Source: Roseiarcus sp963696665
Lineage (GTDB): Bacteria > Pseudomonadota > Alphaproteobacteria > Rhizobiales > Beijerinckiaceae
NCBI GenBank assembly: GCA_963696665.1
Contig: CAVOLE010000005.1
Location: forward strand, 248,001 to 312,000
Length of the DNA: 64,000 bases
Direction of reading: 5' to 3'
Made by a program: the position numbers and the translations under genes. Positions 36,768-43,498 of the stretch are shown in pieces (positions within the stretch are counted from its first letter, which is position 1; each line of letters opens with the position of its first letter). The notes beneath the pieces were generated by a model. The model searched no databases. It had not been told where the DNA came from and was given only the letters and a program-made list of their open reading frames with translations.

Positions 36768-36798
36768 TTGACACCCATACCAAGTGGTTGGTATGGGT
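36768..36798 (+). promoter_or_regulatory. TetR-type operator overlapping a promoter
   Basis: A -35-like TTGACA (36768-36773) is followed by a near-perfect palindrome: ACCCATACCAA (36773-36783), centre GTGG, TTGGTATGGGT (36788-36798). A -10-like TATGGG falls at 36792-36797 with an 18-bp spacer. The 11-bp arms are the size TetR dimers recognise. Position about 24 bp before the regulator gene and between it and the divergent SDR suggests autoregulation and control of the SDR. Confidence 0.7.
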
Positions 36799-36821
36799 AG
36801 ATACCCGCAACCGACACGATC

Positions 36822-37481
36822 ATGCAACATCAACACGAATCCAAGACGAAGCTCCTCGACGCGACGCTCAAGGTCGTGCGCGCCAAAGGCTATACCGCGA
36901 CCCGGATCGAGGACGTCTGCGCCGAGGCCGGACTGACCAAGGGCAGCTTCTTCCATCACTTCAAGAGCAAGGAAGATCTGGCGTTGTCGGCGGTCGCGCA
37001 TTGGGAGGCGATGACGTCGGCCCTGTTCGCCACGGCGCCGTACCATGAGGCCGCGGACCCGCTCAGCCGCCTGATTGCTTACATCGAGTTCCGCAAGGCC
37101 ATGCTGACGGGCGACCTGCCCGACTTCACTTGCTTTGTCGGCACGATCGTCCAGGAGACCTATCAGACGCATCCTGAGGTGAGCGCCGCCGCCGCGGGGA
37201 ACATCGAGAACCACGCCAAGACGCTCGAGGCCGACATTCGCGCGGCGATGCGCGAGCACGGGGTTTCCGGCTGGACGGCGGAGAGCCTCGCCTTGCATCT
37301 CCAGGCGGTGATCCAGGGCAGCTTCATCCTGGCGAAGGCGAAAGGAAGCGCCGCGGCGGCGGCCGAAAGCCTCGACCACCTGAAACGGTACGTCGAATTG
37401 CTATTCCGGGCGGATGAGTCTGGCGGGAAACGCAGACCGCAAGAACCAAGCCGTCATCGAGACGTCGATGTTGGAGCCTGA
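36822..37481 (+). CDS. TetR/AcrR-family transcriptional regulator
   Basis: A 219-aa repressor: N-terminal helix-turn-helix ATRIEDVCAEAGLTKGSFFH then HFKSKEDLALSA, the signature of the family, followed by an all-helical ligand-binding domain. A C-terminal tail (SGGKRRPQEPSRHRDVDVGA) is unusually polar and could be an extension. The palindromic operator upstream and the divergent SDR gene suggest that SDR is the regulated target. Ligand unknown. Confidence 0.93.
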   Translation: MQHQHESKTKLLDATLKVVRAKGYTATRIEDVCAEAGLTKGSFFHHFKSKEDLALSAVAHWEAMTSALFATAPYHEAADPLSRLIAYIEFRKAMLTGDLPDFTCFVGTIVQETYQTHPEVSAAAAGNIENHAKTLEADIRAAMREHGVSGWTAESLALHLQAVIQGSFILAKAKGSAAAAAESLDHLKRYVELLFRADESGGKRRPQEPSRHRDVDVGA

Positions 37482-37517
37482 ACTTGTCGCGTAGAGCATG
37501 GCGCATTCAGGCGGAAT

Positions 37518-37650
37518 CGTCATTGCGAGGAGCGGAGCGACGAAGCAATCCAGGGAACGAAGGGCGCCCTACGTTCCCCTGGATCGCGTCGCCGTAGCCC
37601 GTCCGGAAGGACGGGCGTCTTTCGACGCCCTACGGCTCCCGGCAATGACG
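37518..37650. repeat. Intergenic palindromic repeat, copy 3, with a nested second palindrome
   Basis: Begins CGTCATTGCGAGGAGCGGAG, ends GGCAATGACG, matching the other two copies at both ends. The distal arm is interrupted by another structured element (37591-37636): GCCGTAG...CTACGGC enclosing hairpins CCCGTCC-GGAA-GGACGGG and GGCGTC-TTTC-GACGCC. It looks like one palindromic element has inserted into another. Lies between the stops of the TetR and DUF72 genes. Confidence 0.8.
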
Positions 37651-37699
37651 TCTCCATCCGAACGCGCCATGCTTTAGCGGAAGTCCTCAGCGCCGACAG

Positions 37700-38479
37700 T
37701 TAATCCGCAAGCAGACGGCGCAGGGCGAGCGCATCCAATGGCGCAGCGCTTTTCTGGTCATTGTCGAAATAGACGTAAGCGTCGCAGCCTCTGCTTTGCC
37801 AGAGGCGGATTGATTTACGCCAGGCGCCAAGCGTTGCGGCCGGATATCGCCCTTTGTAACGGCCTTGGGGCCCATGACCTCGCAGATAAACGAAGTCGGC
37901 GGTCCGCTCCCACGGCGCGGGCGCGTCATGATGATCCGAGATGCAGAGCGCAATGTTGCGGTCGGATAATACCTTCAGGATTTCCGGCGCATACCAGTTC
38001 GGGTGGCGGAACTCGAAACTGTATCGCCGCCCCTTGGGAAGAAGCGTCAGGAACGCGGAGAGTCGCCCCGCATCCGCCTCGAAATTGGGCGGCAGCTGGA
38101 AGAGCACGGGGCCCGCCTTGTCGCCGAGAATCGACAGCCGGTCTTCGAGAAGCTCAAGGCTATTGGCCGAGTTTTGCGACAGGCGTTTCCAGTGGGTAAT
38201 GAATTTCGACGCCTTCCAAGCGAAAATAAAGCTGGGTCCGGTTTGATCTCGCCAACCTTCGACTGCGGCGGTGGTCGGCGTCCGGTAGAAGACGCCGTTC
38301 AGTTCCGCGGTTTCGAACTGGCTCGCGTAATATGCAAGATGATGTCTTGCCGCGAGCCGCGTCGGAAAGAAGGGCCCGCGCCAAGACCGGTAGCTCCAGC
38401 CCGAGGTTCCGATGAGGATCCGGGCGGCCGACTGCTGACGATCAGACCGTTGCCCGGAGGTGGCGACACTGACGGACAT
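37700..38479 (-). CDS. DUF72 (YecE-like) protein
   Basis: A 259-aa TIM-barrel protein of the DUF72 family: ILIGTSGWSYRSWRGPFFPT, FAWKASKFITHWKRL, GPVLFQLPPNF and the C-terminal YVYFDNDQKSAAPLDA with the conserved Asn-Asp. Members have been proposed as nucleases or glycosyl hydrolase relatives, but function is not established. No operon neighbour; upstream lies the long intergenic region 38480-39328. Confidence 0.9.
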   Translation of the reverse strand: MSVSVATSGQRSDRQQSAARILIGTSGWSYRSWRGPFFPTRLAARHHLAYYASQFETAELNGVFYRTPTTAAVEGWRDQTGPSFIFAWKASKFITHWKRLSQNSANSLELLEDRLSILGDKAGPVLFQLPPNFEADAGRLSAFLTLLPKGRRYSFEFRHPNWYAPEILKVLSDRNIALCISDHHDAPAPWERTADFVYLRGHGPQGRYKGRYPAATLGAWRKSIRLWQSRGCDAYVYFDNDQKSAAPLDALALRRLLAD

Positions 38480-38840
38480 TGGACATCACGCCAGCGCGTC
38501 TGCCGCTCTCGGCTGCGCAAGCGCTTCGCCATTGCGCCGCTGACGCAGCGCCGCCATCCGGCCGTCCTGACCCATGTCTTCGATCGTGGACGCGTAGCGC
38601 AGGTGAGCCATCGATCGCCTCCGGCAATCTCGAACGTCACCGGGCGCCCGTAGGTTCCATTTCGGCGGTGCGGAATGATCAGTCGGCGGTCTCCGCGCCG
38701 GCGCGCCGAGCATAGTGACCTGCCGGCGCCGGAATGGATCGGCGCGGTGCAGGATCTGTCGGGCCGCCGCGCCATCGAGAGGTGTCGGTACGCCGGCACA
38801 ACCGCAAACGTGCGTCCACGCCTGGAAGCGAGTGGCGCAG

Positions 38841-38899
38841 TCCACAGCCTGTGGATAACTCGCCAACATATATGTCTAGCCAAAAGCCGCTGTGGAAAG
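38841..38899. promoter_or_regulatory. DnaA-box cluster (one perfect, two degenerate)
   Basis: TGTGGATAA at 38850-38858 is the exact complement of the consensus DnaA box TTATCCACA. Facing it is TCCACA (38841-38846), and TGTGGAAAG (38891-38899) is a third box with two mismatches. Such clustering fits DnaA binding, though one perfect 9-mer is expected by chance now and then. Confidence 0.4.
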
Positions 38900-39101
38900 A
38901 CTGAACCTCATCGCGCGCTTCCTCGCGGAAGCGAATGCACTTGGGGCGGCGCCGTCGCCCGAGCGGATCGCGCGCAGTGCATTTACTTTGCAAAAAGAGA
39001 AATCTGTGCTATGGATTTCAGATGAGGTCGACCCAGGCGAGCCGAGCCTGCCTGGCCGGGCGCTCCCGGTTGGGTCAGGCAAGGGGACGAGGATAGCATG
39101 A
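38892..39101 (+). CDS. Doubtful small ORF, 69 codons
   Basis: Starts with GTG and reads ERLNLIARFLAEANALGAAP then SPERIARSAFTLQKEKSVLW before a TGA. The first half has a helical, protein-like composition. An ATG at 38872 (MSSQKPLW) would join it if one base were changed, so a frameshifted 76-aa protein is conceivable. No homologue recognised and no ribosome-binding site. It could equally be chance. Confidence 0.25.
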   Translation: MERLNLIARFLAEANALGAAPSPERIARSAFTLQKEKSVLWISDEVDPGEPSLPGRALPVGSGKGTRIA

Positions 39102-39187
39102 AGAGGGTTTCACGTAAGAGATGAGAAAAGCCGGATTTTTTATTTTTATCGGCTGTAAGTGATTGAAAAGTCTCGTTTTGCAAAAAT

Positions 39188-39244
39188 AAACGCTAGTAAA
39201 CGCTAGTAAATTTACTAGCACTTACTAGCACTTACTAGCGTTTA
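39188..39244. repeat. AT-rich palindromic tandem repeat of TTACTAGC units
   Basis: Two units of ACGCTAGTAA are followed by three inverted units TTACTAGC(A/G), spaced 10 bp. The centre GCTAGTAAATTTACTAGC (39202-39219) is a perfect 18-bp palindrome and the outer units also pair (AAACGCTAGT with ACTAGCGTTT). The 10-bp periodicity places every unit on the same helix face, as in iterons or a multi-dimer operator. Found 85 bp after the pyrD stop. Confidence 0.85.
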
Positions 39245-39328
39245 TTCGCTTTTATTTCGGTGGATTTTGCCGCCAGTCGACACACGCCCATGGGTTTGAC
39301 CTGTCTAGGCGCAAAGCCACCGCTCGGG

Positions 39329-40423
39329 CTAGGTTGCGTAGGCGTCCTCGTCGGCGGCCGTCCGTTCGAGCCCGGCCCAGAAGCTCGCCCGGGCGCCGAC
39401 CAGTTCGCCGATCCGGTTCAGCCCGCGGGCTTCCACCGCACGGCTGAGGCCCTCGAGGATCTCTTCGACAATTCCATGCCCTTTGATGACGAGGCCGGTA
39501 TAAAGTTGCACGAGGTTCGCGCCCGCCTCGATCTTGGCCAGCGCCGTCTTGGCATCCTCGACCCCGCCGCAACCGATGAGCGGCATCGCCCCGCCAGTCA
39601 GGAGATGGGCGCGGGCCAGCAGCCGCGTCGACGGCTCGAACAGCGGCCGCCCCGACAAGCCGCCGCTTTCGCCGCGGTTCCTGGAGGTCAGGGTCCCGGG
39701 CCGGGCGACCGTGGTGTTCGAGACGATGAGGCCGTCGATGCGGCGGACGAGCGCCGTCGCGACGATGTCCTCGAGGCCGCGGGCGTCGAGGTCGGGCGCA
39801 ATCTTGAGCATCAGAGGTCGATGCGGCTCGGTCTCGTCGCGGGCCTCGACGGCCCGCGCGATCAGGTCGTCGAGCGCCTCGCGCTGCTGCAAGTCGCGCA
39901 ATCCCGGCGTATTGGGCGACGAAACGTTGATCGTCAGGTAATCGGCCACGCGAGCGAAGGTCCTGACGCCGAGCGCATAGTCCTCGACGCGGTCGGCGGC
40001 GTCCTTGTTGGCGCCGAGGTTGACCCCAATGAGGCCAGGCGGCCGCCGCTCGAGCCGCGCGCGAGCCCGCTCGAAGCCTGCATTGTTGAAGCCGAAGCGA
40101 TTGATCACCGCGGCGTCCTCTTGCAATCGGAACAGCCGCGGGCGGGCGTTGCCAACTTGAGGCCGCGGCGTCAGCGTGCCGACCTCGACGAAGCCGAAAC
40201 CGAGTCTCAGCATCGCGCCCGGAACCTCGGCGTTCTTGTCGAAGCCGGCGGCGAGCCCAAGCGGATTGGGGAACTTGAAGCCCAGGACCTCGACCGAGAG
40301 GCGCGGATCGGAAGAGGCCGCGTTCGCGGGCGGCGCGATCTTCAACGCGTTGATCGCCGCCCGATGCGCCGTTTCCGGCGGCAGCCGCTTCAGAACCCGG
40401 CTCGCGACTTTCGCCAGCCTCAC
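39329..40423 (-). CDS. pyrD: Dihydroorotate dehydrogenase (quinone), class 2
   Basis: A 364-aa FMN enzyme oxidising dihydroorotate to orotate with electrons to ubiquinone, the fourth step of pyrimidine synthesis. The N-terminal helical extension RLAKVASRVLKRLPPETAHR marks the membrane-associated class 2. Further motifs are NPLGLAAGFDKNAEV, FGFNNAGFE, NVSSPNTPGLRDLQ (catalytic Ser), LKIAPDL, SNTT and IGCGGVEDA for FMN. Start is a GTG overlapping the stop of the DUF952 gene (GTGA), so the two are translationally coupled. Confidence 0.96.
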   Translation of the reverse strand: MRLAKVASRVLKRLPPETAHRAAINALKIAPPANAASSDPRLSVEVLGFKFPNPLGLAAGFDKNAEVPGAMLRLGFGFVEVGTLTPRPQVGNARPRLFRLQEDAAVINRFGFNNAGFERARARLERRPPGLIGVNLGANKDAADRVEDYALGVRTFARVADYLTINVSSPNTPGLRDLQQREALDDLIARAVEARDETEPHRPLMLKIAPDLDARGLEDIVATALVRRIDGLIVSNTTVARPGTLTSRNRGESGGLSGRPLFEPSTRLLARAHLLTGGAMPLIGCGGVEDAKTALAKIEAGANLVQLYTGLVIKGHGIVEEILEGLSRAVEARGLNRIGELVGARASFWAGLERTAADEDAYAT

Positions 40424-40761
40424 GCTTCAAGGCTCCCGAAAACATGGGCGCCGTCCGCTCCCAGCGGAAGCGGGCGCGACCAGACCACGGCGCTCATCGG
40501 CAGGGCGGCGTAGAGATGAGGGAACAGCGCGCCGCCGCGCGACGGCTCCCAGCGCAAGTCCTCGCCCAGCGCTTCCGCGTCAACCGCGGCCAGGGTCAAA
40601 TCGCCCCGGCCGGCGAACCATTTGGCCGCCGTCTCCGGCGCCTGCTCCGCAGTCGAGAAATGGATAAAGCCGTCGGCGCGGTCGACGGATGCGCCCATGA
40701 AAGAGCCGGCCGCCTCGGCCTCGGCCCATTCCTCAGTGGCGACGATCTTATAGACAACCAT
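40420..40761 (-). CDS. DUF952 family protein
   Basis: A 113-aa protein: YKIVATEEWAEAEAAGSFMG, GFIHFSTAEQAPETAAKWFA and LFPHLYAALPMSAV, the standard DUF952 pattern. The fold resembles ADP-ribosyltransferase-like folds but activity is unproven. It is commonly found beside pyrD in Hyphomicrobiales, as here. Start taken as the ATG beginning MVYK; the upstream in-frame extension is not conserved-looking. About 110 bp downstream of dnaA. Confidence 0.88.
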   Translation of the reverse strand: MVVYKIVATEEWAEAEAAGSFMGASVDRADGFIHFSTAEQAPETAAKWFAGRGDLTLAAVDAEALGEDLRWEPSRGGALFPHLYAALPMSAVVWSRPLPLGADGAHVFGSLEA

Positions 40762-40869
40762 TCTGAACAGGGGTCGCAAAAGCGCGTCGCGCGTCAGGAT
40801 CGACGGGACCCGCAATTGGAGAGACGAGCCCTCCCTAGGTTCAACTGCCCGCGGGCGAACCAAATTTCC

Positions 40870-42366
40870 TCACTCTTGGAGCATCCGTTTCAAAAGCTCA
40901 AGCTCTTCACGCAGGATCGTGTCGGTCTGCAACAGGCCCTCAATCTTGCGCACCGCATGCAGGACCGTCGTGTGGTCACGGCCGCCGAACCGTCGGCCAA
41001 TCTCCGGCAGCGAGCGCAGGGTGAGCATCTTCGCGAGGAACATGGCCACCTGGCGCGGCTTCACGACGGCGGCGGTGCGACGCGAGGAGAGGATATCGGC
41101 CCGCGAGACGCTGTAGTGGCTCGCAACCAGCTTCTGGATATCCTCGATCTTCACCCGTTTGAGTTCGTGCGTGCGAATGAGGTCGCGGATGGCGGTTTCC
41201 GCCGTCTCGACCGTGAGCGCAGGCCCCGTCGGCGTATAATGCGCCCTGAGCCGGTTGACTGCGCCTTCCAGATCGCGGCCGTTCGAGCGAATGGCGCGGG
41301 CGACAAAGGCGAGAACGGTCGGCGAAACGTCGAAATGAAGCTCCTCCGCGCGCGCGGCGGCGACCCGCGCCTCCAAGATCTTCAGCCGCAACGGCTCGTC
41401 AAGCGCGCCGATCTCGACGCAAAGGCCGACGCTCAGGCGCGAGCGTATGCGCTCGTCGAGCAATTCCAGATCGTTCGGAGGACGGTCGGCGGCTACGATC
41501 ACCTCGCGGCCCGCGTCAAGCAAGGCGTTGAGCGCATGACCGAATTCAGCCTGAATGTTTTTCCCCTGCAGGAACTGCGCATCGTCAAAGATGAGGAGGT
41601 CGATCGCGCGCAGCCGCTCCTTAAAGGCGATCGCCGTCTGAGACTGAAGGGCGGCGACGAATCCGTACATGAATTTCTCGGCCGTCAGGTAGATGACCGA
41701 ACGCCCTTGCTGGGCTGCGGTATGGGCGACGGCCTGCAAGAGGTGGGTCTTGCCGAGGCCGACGGCCGAATGCAGGTAGAGCGGGCAAAAGGCGGGCGTC
41801 CCGCCCCGGTTGGGATTGGCTACCCGCTGTACGGCGTTAAAGGCGAGTTCATTCGACCGCCCAACCTGAAAAGTGGCGAAGGTCAGTCGCCGATCGAGGG
41901 GGGACCCGGTCAAGGAGTCGCCAACCGGGACCGTCGCCGGCGTTCGGCTGGGCGGCCGACGATCGGGGACGCGATCGACAGGCAACTCCAGCGGCTTGGG
42001 CGGGGTCTTACCGGACAAGGCGCAGTCGGCCAGTGGACCTTTGGTCAACGGCGCGAGCGACGGCGACGAGCGCACGGAGATAAGGATTTGCCCGACCGGG
42101 CCAACTTCGGCGTTGAGCGCCGAAGCCACATGCCCGGCATAATGGGTGACGATCCAACTCTTGAGGAAGCGTGTCGGAACGGAAAGCCGGGCCTGCCCCG
42201 ATCCGACCAACTCCAGAGTGAGGCTCCCAAACCAGCTGTTGAAGACGGCGTCGCCGACCTCGGCGCGCAAACGGTCGCAGCAGCGCCGCCACGCTTCGCC
42301 AAAAGGAGGACCGCCGGTACCGCCATGGTCAAAGCGATCCGGATTGGGTTCGTCATACATATCCAT
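40870..42366 (-). CDS. dnaA: Chromosomal replication initiator DnaA
   Basis: The 498-aa initiator that binds DnaA boxes and opens oriC. Domain I is residues 20-100 (WRRCCDRLRAEVGDAVFNSW). Domain III has Walker A GLGKTHLLQA and Walker B LLIFDDAQFLQGK (DDAQ where DDIQ is more common), and the box VII region RIRSRL. Domain IV DNA-binding signature is GGRDHTTVLHAVRKIEGL. The start is the ATG giving MDMYDEP; upstream in-frame sequence is Arg-rich and not DnaA-like. No dnaN or recF follows, as often in alphaproteobacteria. The neighbours DUF952-pyrD are downstream and a rhodanese gene upstream. Confidence 0.96.
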   Translation of the reverse strand: MDMYDEPNPDRFDHGGTGGPPFGEAWRRCCDRLRAEVGDAVFNSWFGSLTLELVGSGQARLSVPTRFLKSWIVTHYAGHVASALNAEVGPVGQILISVRSSPSLAPLTKGPLADCALSGKTPPKPLELPVDRVPDRRPPSRTPATVPVGDSLTGSPLDRRLTFATFQVGRSNELAFNAVQRVANPNRGGTPAFCPLYLHSAVGLGKTHLLQAVAHTAAQQGRSVIYLTAEKFMYGFVAALQSQTAIAFKERLRAIDLLIFDDAQFLQGKNIQAEFGHALNALLDAGREVIVAADRPPNDLELLDERIRSRLSVGLCVEIGALDEPLRLKILEARVAAARAEELHFDVSPTVLAFVARAIRSNGRDLEGAVNRLRAHYTPTGPALTVETAETAIRDLIRTHELKRVKIEDIQKLVASHYSVSRADILSSRRTAAVVKPRQVAMFLAKMLTLRSLPEIGRRFGGRDHTTVLHAVRKIEGLLQTDTILREELELLKRMLQE

Positions 42367-42437
42367 GATCGTGTCTCGGGCGTTGGGTGGACAGCCGACG
42401 TTGCGGCGTTGCCGGGGAACGGGATTTGCTCGGCGCT

Positions 42438-42884
42438 TTATGTCTGCGTCCAGGGCAACCCGCCCGCCTTCCACCCGCTGGCCATCCCTCTTCGGCGTGA
42501 CTCGCTGAGCGCGCCTTCGAACCCGTCCGACACATTGAAACAAGGGGACCACCCCGCGCTGGTCATGGCTGTTGCGGCCTGGCGCGACCGCGCGCCCGAA
42601 CGGCACAGGAACACGAGCGAAGCGCCCCGCTCGACGCCGCCCGATTGGAGCAGCGCTTCAAGGCGGGCGGTGAAGCTGGCGTCGATCGCCATCGAAGGAT
42701 AGCTTTGCCATTCCAAGAACAATGGCGTCTTGCCAAGCGCTTGAATGTCCGGTGTCCCCACGTAAGTCCACTCCGCCTGGGTTCGGACATCGATAAGAAC
42801 CGACCGGGAGTCGCCCTCGAGCAATGCGTATGCATCGACTGCGAGAATATCTCCAGCATATCCAAGGAAATTCTGATAAGACAT
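42438..42884 (-). CDS. Rhodanese-like domain protein
   Basis: A 148-aa single-domain rhodanese: DVRTQAEWTYVG near the start and the active-site loop FLCRSGARSRQAATAM with the catalytic Cys, ending GGLPWTQT. The extended loop between them (TPLFLEWQSYPSMAI) is typical of alphaproteobacterial members. Probably a persulfide carrier, but the partner is unknown. A strong ribosome-binding site (GGAGGGAGAGGCA) precedes the start. Same strand as dnaA and 71 bp upstream of it, so it may share a transcript. Confidence 0.93.
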   Translation of the reverse strand: MSYQNFLGYAGDILAVDAYALLEGDSRSVLIDVRTQAEWTYVGTPDIQALGKTPLFLEWQSYPSMAIDASFTARLEALLQSGGVERGASLVFLCRSGARSRQAATAMTSAGWSPCFNVSDGFEGALSESRRRGMASGWKAGGLPWTQT

Positions 42885-43498
42885 TGCCTCTCCCTCCGCA
42901 GCCCACACTGCGGATTTACCTTGGGTTCAATCTATTCTTGAAAACGGGCCTACAAAAACACTGGCCCCAATTTCGCGCCCAAGCCAGACGCGGCCACCCT
43001 TGTATTCAGCTCTTGCCCTGACCGTCTATTCTTTTTGTCTACTCACGCTTCCCTGCCCATACACACCATAGACGCCCGCATTTGCTCTCGTTTCTTGTTG
43101 TTGCCAAGATTATGGCACGGGTCTGGCGCCAGCGCAACCTTGGTCCAGAGACCACGAAGCTCCACGAGGGCGACAAGAGTGGACAATTATTGAACAGTTT
43201 TATTGTGCTTTTATGCAAAGGCTTGATTCAAGAGACAAGATCGCGGCCCGGTTGCAATCAGCCGCCGCCAAATTGCGGCGCTCATACAAAGTGGCGCTGG
43301 CCGGGTCAGCGCGACCGGACCGGGCGCCGACGTGGACCCGACTCGGCTTGGCAAGTAAAGGTTTGGCAATTATGAATTTTTTGTGAGCGACTGACGAACG
43401 CCCCAAGCGTCGTTAATTCGTTGCAAAATTGTTATGTGTCGTCTCGACGTCAAACTGGCGTCATCGTCGCGGCAGCGAACGCGTGCGCGAAGATTGAA
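42885..43498. other. Intergenic region, about 610 bp, mixed AT-rich
   Basis: No gene supported. It must contain the promoter of the rhodanese-dnaA unit. AT-rich patches include ATTATTGAACAGTTTTATTG around 43186-43205, and TTATGCAAA (43212-43220) matches a DnaA box with one mismatch. A 57-codon plus-strand ORF from 43213 is Arg/Ala-rich and I do not trust it. Composition differs from coding DNA on both sides. Confidence 0.5.

Larger units (their letters stand above)
38480..39328. other. Unusual 850-bp intergenic region near dnaA
   Basis: No confidently coding gene. It holds DnaA-box-like sites (38841-38899) and a small doubtful ORF (38892-39101). A possible hairpin lies near 39048-39083 (TGCCTG...CAGGCA with GCCGGG...CCCGGT), and a half parS-like site GGTTTCACGT at 39106. 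A stretch AGCCG...CGGCT spans an AT-rich loop around 39130-39153, and an AT-rich palindromic repeat occupies 39188-39244. Low-GC pockets contrast with the GC-rich surroundings. See findings for the origin-like interpretation. Confidence 0.6.

Noticed and set aside
38486..38869. Minus-strand frames in the region upstream of the DUF72 gene, e.g. a 41-codon piece from 38611
   Set aside because: Some helical-looking stretches but no start signal, length or homology to support a gene.
40444..42702. 752-codon plus-strand ORF opposite dnaA
   Set aside because: Antisense shadow of dnaA and DUF952.
43213..43386. 57-codon plus-strand ORF upstream of the rhodanese-dnaA unit
   Set aside because: No ribosome-binding site, no resemblance to rpsT or other genes known beside dnaA.
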